A stretch of DNA of 64,000 nucleotides, taken from Moraxella lacunata. Lineage in GTDB: Bacteria; Pseudomonadota; Gammaproteobacteria; Pseudomonadales; Moraxellaceae. Positions 35,893 to 45,130 of the stretch are shown piece after piece. A program made the position numbers and the translations under genes. The notes under the pieces are model-generated. The model was given only the letters and a program-made list of their open reading frames with translations. It was not told the origin of the DNA and ran no database searches. The stretch covers positions 496,001 to 560,000 of the forward strand of contig NZ_UGQU01000001.1 of assembly GCF_900453205.1 (NCBI RefSeq), written 5' to 3'. Every line of letters starts with the position of its first letter. Position 1 is the first letter of the stretch.

Positions 35893-35953
35893 ATTTTCAA
35901 AATTGTATAAGCGATTGATTTACAAAAGGGCGAATTGCAATTCGCCCCGACAA
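35893..35953. repeat. Dispersed repeat with GCGATTGATTTA leader and palindrome, copy B
   Basis: Copy B of the element at 31793-31850, with a perfect palindromic core GGGCGAATTGCAATTCGCCC (35928-35947). The same core, without the leader, occurs at 61426-61450 between fetA and fetB. Confidence 0.75.
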
Positions 35954-36028
35954 CTTCAAAAACTTACCAACAATCAATCCGTTGCCCTTTTAAATCAAAA
36001 CTAAGGCTTAACAATACCACACCAAACT

Positions 36029-36058
36029 AAAAACACCACAATTTATCGTGGTGTTTTT
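36029..36058. terminator. Bidirectional terminator between acyl-CoA dehydrogenase and tpsB
   Basis: A perfect 11-bp stem (AAAAACACCAC against GTGGTGTTTTT) with an 8-base loop. It lies 4 bases from the tpsB stop on the convergent strand. Confidence 0.9.
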
Positions 36059-36062
36059 GTCC

Positions 36063-37685
36063 TTAAAAATTATAACCAGCTCTTACCCATACCCTTGGGT
36101 CTTTATTGGGATTAAAGGTTTCATGACCGCCCTGCCACGCCACTTTACCTTGTAATGACAAGTTTTTGTAATGAGTGTATAAGCCCACACCACCGCCATG
36201 CAAGTTGATGAAGTTTTCTTGTGTGGTATATGGCTTGGCACGCAGTTTGGCACGCCCCACATCATAAAAGCCCGATACAGTCAGATTTGGCAATAGGGCA
36301 TAACGCACTTCGGCTTGTCCAATCACACCGATGTCTGCTGATACATCATTGGAATGATAAGCCGAAATACCATCCGCCCCACCCAAACTCATCTGCTCTG
36401 CCGAATCTAGGTTTTTATTTGCCCATTGTCCGTTGGCGGATAGATTGAGCGATAATTTTGGGCTTAGATATTGGGTGCGGGCAACATTGGCGGAGAGTTT
36501 GTGGTAATTGCCATCGGTTCTGGCGGATATGCTGTCTATCGCTTTGGCATCAGCACTGTCAATGTCCAACTTACCAATCGTACTATCTACGCCCCATTGG
36601 GTATAGCCACCTGCCAATAGACTGTCTTGATGATAACCATTAAACCCAAAACGCACCGCCTTGATGGATTTGTCTGTGACGGTGCTTGTGCTATTAACCT
36701 TATCTTGCAAATCACGATGCTCTAGACTTGATGATGCCCAGACATTGTGGCGATTACTTCTTACCAATGGCTTTCTAATGCCAACATCTATGGTGTCTGC
36801 CGTACCTGTCGCCTGCAAATCCTTAAACGCACCGCCCAGCTCATAAGTGGTATGTCCCACCCCTGCTGACACCATCAAGCCATCATACCCTACTGGTACA
36901 TCGAGCGAGGCACGGGCATAATCCACGCCCTTAAAACTGCTCATCGCCTGTATAGAGAACCTTTCGCCTCGCCCAAAAGGACTGTTTAGATTCACCCCTG
37001 CACGGGTACGCACTTCGCCTGTGGATTTTGAGCCATAATTATCCACCTGCACAAAGCCATCTACAAGACGGGATTTATCCAGCTCTACCGCCAAATCCGT
37101 GCCGTTATTACCGCCTTGCAAACGGTAATTGACATTGTCCGTCCCTGCCAAATCTTTGATAAGGAGCAATGCTCGTTCGCTGTCGGTTTGGCGTAGGGGC
37201 TGACCTGTTTTGATGGACTTATCAAGATAGCCTTTGACTGCCTTATCAGAGACACGAGAGGTATTATTCACCACCACATCGCCAATACTACCTTCAATCA
37301 CTTGTAAGCGAACCACGCCACCCTCTAAGCGTTGGGGTGGAATAATGACGGTGGCAAGCGGATAACCTGCCTTGTGGTATTCATCACTAATCGCACGAGC
37401 AAGCGACTGCAATCCACCAAAAGTCGTACTCGTCCCACGAATGCTGGCAAGGTGTGGCTCAACTTTATGGGCGGATAATAGGGTGTTACCCACCAACACC
37501 ACATCACTCACGCTGATGGGCGTGGTGTCGGTGCTGATGTCGCCTGTTTCTGTCGTTAATGGGGTGATGGTCGCAGGGGTGATGGTCGGCTGTGTGGCAA
37601 CCTCTCGGAGAATGGTGCCTGCGTCTTGGGCATAACTGGCGGTGGTTGCCAGTAGAATGCTTAGGGTAAGTAGGGATTTTTGCAT
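36063..37685 (-). CDS. TpsB outer-membrane transporter of a two-partner secretion system (ShlB/FhaC family)
   Basis: A 540-residue Omp85-superfamily barrel that secretes the partner TpsA. The signal peptide is about 19 residues, ending ATTASYA. POTRA domains follow (DVVLVGNTLLSAHKVEPHL; YPLATVIIPPQRLEGGVVRLQVIEGSIGDV), then a barrel with GRGERFSIQAMSSFKG and the terminal RVWVRAGYNF with a final Phe. It lies 93 bases downstream of the tpsA reading frame on the same strand. That is the reverse of the common B-then-A order, but is found in some systems. The gene is intact. Confidence 0.93.
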   Translation of the reverse strand: MQKSLLTLSILLATTASYAQDAGTILREVATQPTITPATITPLTTETGDISTDTTPISVSDVVLVGNTLLSAHKVEPHLASIRGTSTTFGGLQSLARAISDEYHKAGYPLATVIIPPQRLEGGVVRLQVIEGSIGDVVVNNTSRVSDKAVKGYLDKSIKTGQPLRQTDSERALLLIKDLAGTDNVNYRLQGGNNGTDLAVELDKSRLVDGFVQVDNYGSKSTGEVRTRAGVNLNSPFGRGERFSIQAMSSFKGVDYARASLDVPVGYDGLMVSAGVGHTTYELGGAFKDLQATGTADTIDVGIRKPLVRSNRHNVWASSSLEHRDLQDKVNSTSTVTDKSIKAVRFGFNGYHQDSLLAGGYTQWGVDSTIGKLDIDSADAKAIDSISARTDGNYHKLSANVARTQYLSPKLSLNLSANGQWANKNLDSAEQMSLGGADGISAYHSNDVSADIGVIGQAEVRYALLPNLTVSGFYDVGRAKLRAKPYTTQENFINLHGGGVGLYTHYKNLSLQGKVAWQGGHETFNPNKDPRVWVRAGYNF

Positions 37686-37778
37686 TTTGTTAATTTTCCT
37701 AAAAATTGATTTCTATTATGGATAGTACACCATTACCAAGTTTGGATTAGTAATGGTGTGTGGTTTATGGACTGCCAA

Positions 37779-40700
37779 TTACTCTGGCTTTTTATTGCCT
37801 TTTCTTAATATTTTTCCTTTGATTAGACTAATTTGGTCAGCCATTGGTCTCTTGGATGTTGTATCTATTTCTATTCTAATAGAACTATTTTTGTCCAATT
37901 CAATCCAACTACCATCGGGAAAATAAATTGTTGCCTTCTTATTTTCCGTGCTAATGACATCACCAAATTTGAAATCCAAAAAGCCATTTTTACCCACTTC
38001 CCAACTGTCATTACCTCTCACAACTGTAATTTTGCCCGAAGTAACTTCGGCTTGTTCTAGCTTTTGGGTAACTTTGGCTAAATTATTGTGTTGTTTTTCG
38101 GTATCTTTACCTTTTCGCTCACGCTCAGCAATATCTCTTTGAATATTGTCTCGCTCTTTTTGATATTTGGTAGGGCGGTTTGTATCAATCTCTTTGAGCT
38201 GAGCAGGTGGCGTCCATTGGTGTTCTTGTAATTTAACACAATCTTTTTGACAGTTGGCTGTGATTTCATTATTTTGAGCAACAATATTGGCTAGACGTTG
38301 AGTTTTAATAACATGGGGCATAAGGTGATCATTTGTTCGGGTGTCTCCGAATAATGATTCCCCAACATTCCCAATATGTGGTAGCCACTCTGTTTTATGA
38401 ACATTGCCAATATAAGCATTATTAGCGGCATCTCCAAATTGCAAGATATCATAATCAAAAATATATGAGTTTACTTGTCCAAAAGTCTCTCTTGCATACC
38501 TAGATAGCTCATGACCGTATTGCAATGTAAATTTGTATGGCTTCATATAATCCACAGCTCCGGGTATATTGTTTTCATGAAGTTGAGCTTGATTGAATAC
38601 TACTGTTGGTATTTGCTTATTTTGTTGTATGGAGGAAAAAGAAGCCAATCCACCACCCAAAGAATGACCGATGATGGTGTAATCTCTGTTTGGATATTTT
38701 TCTATCAGCTCTTGTACAACTTCACGAGCGCGTTGGTACTGTAATGGCAGCTTTCCTGCTCCTTGGGTAAGATTAGTGCCACCATCAGAATCATGAGGTG
38801 AAAGTGCCTTGCCTGTATCAGTACCCCTAAAAACAATAAAGTATTTGTCTTGGTGAGTATCTTTATAAACCCCCATTGCTAAACCATTTGGGTATTCTGC
38901 ACTAAAAAATCCATCTCTATATACGTCATCTCCCTTACGTACTTCCCCATCAGAATAATCCAGTCCACGCCCTAGCAACTCATACTTTTTAGTATAAGTT
39001 TTTGTACCATCTTTCGGCTCATTTTCAAATCCAAGTTTGTGTAATTCTTTTGTAATAATACCTGTTTGATTGTCCTTAACTTCCCACACTTCATAAAAAC
39101 GGTCAGCATCGCCTTTTTTGGCGGAATCGCTCCCATAAACAGCGTGAGCAAGCAACATTTCATTCTCAACCGAATTTAACAGATTGCGAATTTCATCAAC
39201 TTCTTTTTCTGATTTATTTTCAAGATGTTTTAAATCATACTCTCTTTGCACCGTCAATAACTTACCGTGATTTTTGGTAATTTCATAATTGCTTGCCTTA
39301 CCATTTGAAAATACAGGCTCTCCCACTCGGATAATGCTAATATCGCCTTGCCATTTTTTATCATCGGAATAAGACAGATTGACATCACTAATACTTTCAC
39401 CCTCTACTAGTCCTTGAACCACAACACCAATACGAGATACATCAGGGTTGCTATCACCCTCTGGTTTGATGTTATTCATTGCGGTGATGGTGAGTTTGGC
39501 AGGGTTGATTGTCAAAGTCCCCTTATTCCACTCAATGATATATTTTTGTTGATATTCATCTTTGAGTGTGCCTGTGGGATAGAGTTCATAGCCACCTTCT
39601 TTGACATCTTTTGCACCTTTCCAGTCGCCTTTTGTTTCGTCAATGGTCAGCGTACCAGCTTTAAAGATACTCTCCACGCTATCGCCAGTCGTCAAACCAT
39701 CAGCGTCAAAATTATCTTTCCAGCCGTCTAGCTTTTTAAGGTCATCAACGCTTGTGATTGCCTTGCCATCATAAGTTTTTGATAAGTCAGGGGCTTTGAC
39801 ACCTGCCGTTGTTTGAGCGGTGGGTGGGGTGGGGGTAGGGTTAACCGTCAAAGTCTGAGCAAAGGCACGCAGTTTGGGCATACTGCCATCGTTCATATAC
39901 CACACTTTATCAAAGTCCCACCCTGCGTCTGTAAAGGTGGATTTTTGTTTAAGCTCGGAGTCGGTTTTGCCTGTTACATTTACGATTTTAGACTTATCTG
40001 CACCATATGCATATTTGCCGATAGCAGGTAGAGTGGGGTGTTTGTCTTGATTAAAAAAGCTGTCGTTTGAGCCTGTACCAGAATTATAAGGATAATTGCC
40101 AATCAGCCCACCCATAGCACTATCCTTGCCTGTCGCCTTGATACTGGTGTTATTGGCATAGCTGTTTGAGATGTTGTACCCACTCCCCACCAGTCCCCCT
40201 GTGTTGGCATTAGCTCCTGCACTTGACACATCGCCTGTGGCATAACTGTTTGAGATGCTCTGTCCACTCCCTGCCAATCCGCCTGTGCTATTTTCCTCTC
40301 CTGCACTTGACACATCGCCTGTGGCATAACTGTTTGAGATGCTCTGTCCACGCCCCATTAATCCGCCTGCCTGAGTCAAATTTCCTTGATGTGATACATC
40401 ACCTGTGGCATAGCTGTTTGAGATATTGATTGCATACCCAGACAAACCGCCCACACTGCTACTATACCCTGTACTATCCACGCTAACTGCAGCATAGCTA
40501 TTTGAAATATTATATCCAACCCCAGATAATCCACCTGTAAAACCATAATTATTCCACACATTAAATACTTTGCCTGTAGCATAACTATTTAATATGTTAT
40601 CCGCTTCTCCAACCAACCCACCTATTTTATAATTAACTCTTTTAAGGTTGTAGGCAACAACATTAATATTGGTAGCACCAATATCTCTAATATAACCTAG

Positions 40701-41630
40701 ATACAATTGTTGAAATAACCCTGTATTTGTTTGCTCACCTTTACTCCTTAAGGTTAAGTTATTCACAGTATGTCCAAGTCCTGCCACACGTCCCCATTCA
40801 TAACTCTCAGGTGGTTGCCATACGCTAATATAATTATTGCCAGATTTTGTATTGTACTCTTCTGGCAGCTGCCACCCTGCAAACCCATCATAATTTTTGG
40901 TAAACCCAACATCCATATCTTTACCAAAAGCGATATTGTGAGTAGTAAATTTACTCTCCCAGTCGCCATCCGCATTTTTGACAATATCAGGCATTTTATG
41001 AATGACATCAAACACCAGCGTTTCGCCATCGCTACCCTTTTTGACAGAGAAATTTTTACCCTCTGGTAGATTGACCTTGACAGTGCGGTCTTTTAATGGC
41101 GTGTTTTTATCTAGATAATAATCATTATCTAGCGTGGTCTCTTTGCCATCTACCATTGCCTTATACCTACCATCACTAGACCCTTGTCCATATTCCAAAG
41201 CAAGCTTTGCTGTTCCTGTACCATTTAGATTGGCATTGATATGAATGTCGTGATGAGCTTTCAGTGTTAAGGTGTTTTTGTCCCAAGAAATTTCATCATT
41301 GATGATAATGTCGCCCTTACCATTGGTATTTTTACCATCATTGCTGTTGATGGTGTGTAGCTGAATGTTGGTACTGTTTAGGCGTTGTCCCACCTCATCG
41401 CCAGTCAAATCGCCACCAGTTTTTGCCACCACAAAATCAGTTGGATCTAGCACCCAAGTACCTGTTTTGCCGTCTTGTGCATTGGTGGTAATCGTGGCAT
41501 TTTTATCAATCGTTACTTTACTTGCACTCGTCTCAATAAACCCACCATCACCACTTGCTTTGGCTTCTGCTTTAAGGGAACCACTCACATTAAGAGCTGA
41601 ATTATCCAAATCCCCCAACAGCTCAATCAC
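37779..41630 (-). CDS. TpsA exoprotein, downstream part: GLUG repeats, MBG/YDG-like, class 3 lipase and FecR-like domains
   Basis: This is the C-terminal 1283 codons of a large secreted protein whose N-terminal part is at 41627-42514 in another frame. The frame is actually open back to about 41690. In order it has the end of the TPS/helix region (GDGGFIETSASKV, TWVLDPTDF), about five GLUG repeats with NSYATGDVS and GGLxGxG (40100-40640), and an MBG/YDG-like domain (LSKTYDGKAI). A Lipase_3 domain follows, with FIVFRGTD, GHSLGGG around 38650-38670 and HLMPHV as possible His. Then come a charged helix and a FecR-like end (DVISTENKKATIYFPDGSWIELDKNSSI). It is possibly a secreted phospholipase/lipase. 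No immunity gene is seen next to it. Confidence 0.8.
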   Translation of the reverse strand: MIELLGDLDNSALNVSGSLKAEAKASGDGGFIETSASKVTIDKNATITTNAQDGKTGTWVLDPTDFVVAKTGGDLTGDEVGQRLNSTNIQLHTINSNDGKNTNGKGDIIINDEISWDKNTLTLKAHHDIHINANLNGTGTAKLALEYGQGSSDGRYKAMVDGKETTLDNDYYLDKNTPLKDRTVKVNLPEGKNFSVKKGSDGETLVFDVIHKMPDIVKNADGDWESKFTTHNIAFGKDMDVGFTKNYDGFAGWQLPEEYNTKSGNNYISVWQPPESYEWGRVAGLGHTVNNLTLRSKGEQTNTGLFQQLYLGYIRDIGATNINVVAYNLKRVNYKIGGLVGEADNILNSYATGKVFNVWNNYGFTGGLSGVGYNISNSYAAVSVDSTGYSSSVGGLSGYAINISNSYATGDVSHQGNLTQAGGLMGRGQSISNSYATGDVSSAGEENSTGGLAGSGQSISNSYATGDVSSAGANANTGGLVGSGYNISNSYANNTSIKATGKDSAMGGLIGNYPYNSGTGSNDSFFNQDKHPTLPAIGKYAYGADKSKIVNVTGKTDSELKQKSTFTDAGWDFDKVWYMNDGSMPKLRAFAQTLTVNPTPTPPTAQTTAGVKAPDLSKTYDGKAITSVDDLKKLDGWKDNFDADGLTTGDSVESIFKAGTLTIDETKGDWKGAKDVKEGGYELYPTGTLKDEYQQKYIIEWNKGTLTINPAKLTITAMNNIKPEGDSNPDVSRIGVVVQGLVEGESISDVNLSYSDDKKWQGDISIIRVGEPVFSNGKASNYEITKNHGKLLTVQREYDLKHLENKSEKEVDEIRNLLNSVENEMLLAHAVYGSDSAKKGDADRFYEVWEVKDNQTGIITKELHKLGFENEPKDGTKTYTKKYELLGRGLDYSDGEVRKGDDVYRDGFFSAEYPNGLAMGVYKDTHQDKYFIVFRGTDTGKALSPHDSDGGTNLTQGAGKLPLQYQRAREVVQELIEKYPNRDYTIIGHSLGGGLASFSSIQQNKQIPTVVFNQAQLHENNIPGAVDYMKPYKFTLQYGHELSRYARETFGQVNSYIFDYDILQFGDAANNAYIGNVHKTEWLPHIGNVGESLFGDTRTNDHLMPHVIKTQRLANIVAQNNEITANCQKDCVKLQEHQWTPPAQLKEIDTNRPTKYQKERDNIQRDIAERERKGKDTEKQHNNLAKVTQKLEQAEVTSGKITVVRGNDSWEVGKNGFLDFKFGDVISTENKKATIYFPDGSWIELDKNSSIRIEIDTTSKRPMADQISLIKGKILRKGNKKPE
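40103..40640 (-). repeat. GLUG-type tandem repeats within tpsA
   Basis: About five repeats of roughly 25-28 codons. Two neighbouring units, starting near 40216 and 40300, are nearly identical at DNA level with an 84-bp period, so recent duplication is likely. Each encodes an S-I/N-S-N-S-Y-A-T-G-D-V-S core followed by GGL-G-G. Confidence 0.8.
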
Positions 41631-42514
41631 GCCATTTTTATTTTGTACAGTATTTGCCTCAATGTTACCGCTATGTTTGATGAGGGATTTTTGACGGTGT
41701 CCACACCTTTGGCAGTCAGCACCACTCGCCCTGCGTCTGCTAGGATTGCTCCGCCATTGTCAATAAGTCCTTGTAGCGTGCCTTTGTCTAGGGTGTAGGC
41801 AAAGCCTGCATTATCAGGCAGTGTGATAGAAAAGCTCTCAGCACTTGCCAGTAGCACATTGCCCTCGTGAGCTTTGATGGTTCCGCCATTTTTGACAATT
41901 GGGGCGACTAGGGCGACCACACCGCCTTGTGGGACAGTGATGTTACCGAGATTTTCTATCTCGCCTTTGGCATTGGCGAACTGATAGCGACTGTTCATAA
42001 AGTCGTCATTGCTAATCTGTGCGGTGGTGGCAACGAGTCCTCCGACATTGATTTGGGCGTTTTTGCCGATGAGTACGCCTTGTTCATTTTGAATAAAGAC
42101 TTTACCGTTGGCGTTAATCGCTCCGTCAATCACGGATTTGTTATTACCAATTACACGGTTTAGGGTCAGAGATTCGGCATTGGGCTGTTTGAAATTGACC
42201 GTTTCGTGGGATTTTACGCCAAAATCTTGCCAGTTGATGACCGCTTTTTGGCTGGCTTGGTTGATGTCGGTAATGTTGCCAACTTGGGCGATGTTGGCTT
42301 GACCTGCCACCACTTGACCACCTGTGGGGGCGGCTAAGGCGAGTGTACTTACGCCCGACAGTCCTAGTGCCAGGGCAACGGCTTGGGCGATTTTGCGGAT
42401 GAGATTTTTGGTGGAGCCTTTGGTGGATTGTTTGGTGTGAGATTTGGCGGTCTCGCTTACGGCTTGGAATGTGCCAGTTTGTTTGTTAAATACAACACGG
42501 TAGATGTGATTCAT
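41627..42514 (-). CDS. TpsA exoprotein, upstream part: ESPR signal and TPS domain (frame broken)
   Basis: The N-terminal 295 codons of the TpsA. It has an extended signal peptide (MNHIYRVVFNKQTGTFQAVSE) with a hydrophobic core ending TLALA/APTGG, then the TPS domain: FKQPNAESLTLNRVIG, INANGKVFIQNEQGVLIGKNAQINVGG, VVALVAPIVKNGG and ADAGRVVLTAKGVD. ATG 42512-42514 has a TAGGAG site 7 bases before it; the longer frame to 42670 is not used. The last 20 codons, after the A tract at 41688-41692, are out of frame. One added A would join this frame to the 37779-41630 part and give a protein of about 1578 residues. Confidence 0.82.
   Translation of the reverse strand: MNHIYRVVFNKQTGTFQAVSETAKSHTKQSTKGSTKNLIRKIAQAVALALGLSGVSTLALAAPTGGQVVAGQANIAQVGNITDINQASQKAVINWQDFGVKSHETVNFKQPNAESLTLNRVIGNNKSVIDGAINANGKVFIQNEQGVLIGKNAQINVGGLVATTAQISNDDFMNSRYQFANAKGEIENLGNITVPQGGVVALVAPIVKNGGTIKAHEGNVLLASAESFSITLPDNAGFAYTLDKGTLQGLIDNGGAILADAGRVVLTAKGVDTVKNPSSNIAVTLRQILYKIKMA
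41688..41692 (-). other. Frameshift site in tpsA (A5 tract on the coding strand)
   Basis: On the coding strand GTC is followed by five A and then TCCC. With six A the reading becomes V-K-K-S-L-I-K-H-S-G-N-I-E-A and continues directly into the downstream frame. That sequence is typical of TPS repeats. The break is thus a single missing base in a homopolymer: a sequencing error, a phase-variable tract or a true mutation. Confidence 0.85.
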
Positions 42515-42818
42515 AGAAACTCCTAACAGGTGCGGGCAATACCACCCAAATATAGATACAACTGCTATATTTATAACACAAAAAATCATGAAAGATCGTT
42601 CAAAATCCCGACGCTTTGATGAACGGTAATTTTTTGTAGACAATATGTAATAATGCGATAAAAACAGCAAATTTATTTACAATAATACAACAGACAAAAT
42701 ATATTTTTAATAGATAAATCAGTCTCTAAAACCATTAAATTCTCAGCAAAACTTATTAATATCCCCAAAAACTGTGCTAAAATAGTCGGTTTATCTAAAT
42801 ACACATTAAGGACAACCA
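42515..42818. other. Divergent intergenic region, tpsA and Gcr-type gene
   Basis: 304 bases, A/T-rich in the middle, with no ORF of note. It carries the tpsA ribosome site on the left and, on the right, an extended -10 (TGCTAAAAT, 42775-42783) for the plus-strand operon. No operator is evident. Confidence 0.5.
42775..42783 (+). promoter_or_regulatory. Extended -10 of the Gcr-helicase-dehydrogenase operon
   Basis: TGCTAAAAT lies 36 bases before the TTG start at 42819. The identical nonamer precedes glnS at the same distance. Confidence 0.5.
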
Positions 42819-45125
42819 TTGCTAGATCACAGCTCCGACTTACGCCATATTTTACAATACATCAGCCTACTCCAAGAGTTGCCCGAGCCTTCGTCTTTGA
42901 AACGTTTCATTGACGCACTAAGAGTGACGGGCGATGACGAAGAAGCGGTCAATGCCAAAATCCGTGAACTCATTGATATTTTAAAAGAAAATCCTGAATA
43001 CGGTGCAGGACTGGCAGCGTTTATCCTGCGTCTAACAGACAACTATCAGCGTATCACGCTCTATGCAGATACGGGCATCATCTCTGATGACAGTTTTTCA
43101 CACAGCATTAACCGTTTGATAGGACATCGTTTTTTGCCCCTACTGCCCAAAGAAGACTCCGTGGTGGAGCTTGCTCACTATCTGTTTGACGGGGCGACCG
43201 ATGAGAAATGGCTGTCACTCATCACGCCTGAGCATTGGGATGAGCTGGTGGAGCTTATCAAGGTTGATGAGCAGAACCTAGAGCTGGTCGCCAGTGCCAA
43301 AAACAGTATCCTAAACGCTTTGGTCATCTTATCCTATCGCATCAGTGGCATCGGACTACACACTGAGATGATGGATACCTATCCACAAATATTAAACTAC
43401 ACCGCCGCCTTTGTCGCCCAAAACCAAGAGACCGTCCTGTTTGTCAATCAGTATCGCCAGTCCCATAACTTGGACGCCATGACCGACATCATGCCTGATG
43501 TGGACATCGACCCTGCTCCTTTGCTTGTCATGCTAGAGCAGTGCCAAGACATTGTTGATAATATTCGAAAACGGGTGTACAAAACGGGCATTTCCATTCG
43601 TATGACCAACATGCTCGTTCGCTTAGAGCAAAGCATTCACCGCATGCACATCTTGCTTGAACTCGTCTCTGACAAAAACAAAAACCGCGACAAAGCCATC
43701 GTGGAGCTAACCCAAGAGATTGTCCGCACCGCCAAAACCCGATACAGCTTTGGCTACCTCATCAAAAATAACACCCGCCTGCTGTCTCGTAAAATCACCG
43801 AAAACTCAGGTCAAGTGGGCGAGCATTACATCAGTACCGACAAGCTTGGCTACAAAAAAATGTACAAAAAGGCGGCCATTGGTGGTTTTCTCATCGCCTT
43901 TATGGCAACCTTAAAAATCCTAGGTTCATCGCTGGTGCTCGCCCCCATCGGCAAGGCATTCATGAACAGCATGATTTATGGGCTTGGCTTTGTCGGCATT
44001 CACATCGCAGGGGGGACGGTCGCCACCAAACAGCCCGCCATGACCGCCGCCGCCATCGCCTCCACCATCTCAGAAGGATCTAGTAAGAAAAAACAGCTAA
44101 CCAAACTTGCTGAGTTGGTCGTGGACATCATGCGAACGCAGTTTATCGCCATCATGGGTAACATCTCCATCGCCATGCCCATCGCCCTACTCATCGCCTT
44201 TGGCTGGATGCAGTTCTATGGTGAGCCGATGATTAGCACCGAAAAGGCCGCCTACCTGCTCCACGAGCTTGACCCCTTGCGTTCACTCTCCTTGCCACAC
44301 GCTGCCATCGCTGGGGTGTTTTTGTTCCTATCGGGGCTTATCTCGGGGTATTATGACAACCTTGCCGCCTTTAACAAAATCGGCGAGCGGGTCAAACGTC
44401 ATCGCCTGCTTGCTCGTCTCATGCCCCAAAGCTGGCAAAACCGCCTTGGTAGTTTTGTAGAAGCCAACCTTGGGGCGATTATGGGGAACTTTATCTTTGG
44501 CTGTTTTTTGGGCAGTACCGCCACCATCGGCTACATGCTCGGACTGCCACTTGACATTCGCCACATCGCCTTTGCCTCTGCCAACCTTGTGCATGGGCTG
44601 TTTTTCTTATCCCCTGATGATTTGACATGGCAACTTGCCCTGTATGCCTTTGTTGGGGTATTGCTCATCGGCATGGTGAACCTGATTGTTAGTTTTTCAC
44701 TGTCACTCATGATTGCCCTACGTTCCAAAGAAGTGCATTTTAGCCAATGGAAAGATTTGGGCGAGTTGATGTTCAAACATTTCATCTCACGCCCACGAGA
44801 CTTTTTCATTCCTAGAAATGAAAGCGTTAAATACGCACGCATTGACAGCGAAGGGCGAATTATTTATGATGACAATGTCAAAGAAACTGCCATTCCTAGC
44901 GGTTCGGTCGTCCGTCGTCTGGGCAATAAAAAAGCCGACCCCCTAAAAGACATCCAAAATGCGGTCAATGTCGCCAAAACCGACCTAAGCCAAGGCACGC
45001 TCAATAAAGTCAAGCAAGATGATAAGCCTATCGAAGCAGGCGAGATGGGGCTTGACATGAATAGCGAGACCAATGCCAAAAACCCACTACCCAAACCCGA
45101 CAAACCGCCACAGCTACCAAAGTAA
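42819..45125 (+). CDS. Gcr-type 'site-specific recombinase' family membrane protein
   Basis: A 768-residue protein that resembles the family named site-specific recombinase after gonococcal Gcr. The first 350 residues are helical and soluble. The next part has about six membrane spans (GGFLIAFMATLKILGSSLVLAPIG, FIAIMGNISIAMPIALLIAFGW, GVFLFLSGLISGYYDN, FVGVLLIGMVNLIVSFSLSLMIALR). The tail is polar. It has no tyrosine or serine recombinase motif, so the name is historical and the function is doubtful. It starts at TTG 42819 behind an AAGGA site. The helicase gene follows after 5 bases. Confidence 0.8.
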   Translation: MLDHSSDLRHILQYISLLQELPEPSSLKRFIDALRVTGDDEEAVNAKIRELIDILKENPEYGAGLAAFILRLTDNYQRITLYADTGIISDDSFSHSINRLIGHRFLPLLPKEDSVVELAHYLFDGATDEKWLSLITPEHWDELVELIKVDEQNLELVASAKNSILNALVILSYRISGIGLHTEMMDTYPQILNYTAAFVAQNQETVLFVNQYRQSHNLDAMTDIMPDVDIDPAPLLVMLEQCQDIVDNIRKRVYKTGISIRMTNMLVRLEQSIHRMHILLELVSDKNKNRDKAIVELTQEIVRTAKTRYSFGYLIKNNTRLLSRKITENSGQVGEHYISTDKLGYKKMYKKAAIGGFLIAFMATLKILGSSLVLAPIGKAFMNSMIYGLGFVGIHIAGGTVATKQPAMTAAAIASTISEGSSKKKQLTKLAELVVDIMRTQFIAIMGNISIAMPIALLIAFGWMQFYGEPMISTEKAAYLLHELDPLRSLSLPHAAIAGVFLFLSGLISGYYDNLAAFNKIGERVKRHRLLARLMPQSWQNRLGSFVEANLGAIMGNFIFGCFLGSTATIGYMLGLPLDIRHIAFASANLVHGLFFLSPDDLTWQLALYAFVGVLLIGMVNLIVSFSLSLMIALRSKEVHFSQWKDLGELMFKHFISRPRDFFIPRNESVKYARIDSEGRIIYDDNVKETAIPSGSVVRRLGNKKADPLKDIQNAVNVAKTDLSQGTLNKVKQDDKPIEAGEMGLDMNSETNAKNPLPKPDKPPQLPK

Positions 45126-45130
45126 ATACC

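Noticed and set aside
36005..36020. Third copy of the MITE end (TTAACAATACC)
   Set aside because: Only one end is seen; no matching GGTATTGTT end lies within a few hundred bases.
38078..41069. Several plus-strand ORFs of 60-105 codons inside tpsA
   Set aside because: They are antisense shadows of the long TpsA frame and show repeat-derived or hydrophobic junk sequence.
37779..41630. CDI toxin-immunity system
   Set aside because: The C terminus is a lipase plus FecR-like domain, no VENN-type junction was seen, and no small immunity ORF lies between tpsA and tpsB.
42515..42670. Upstream extension of the TpsA frame (52 extra codons)
   Set aside because: The ESPR signal and the TAGGAG site place the true start at 42514; the extra part is not signal-like.
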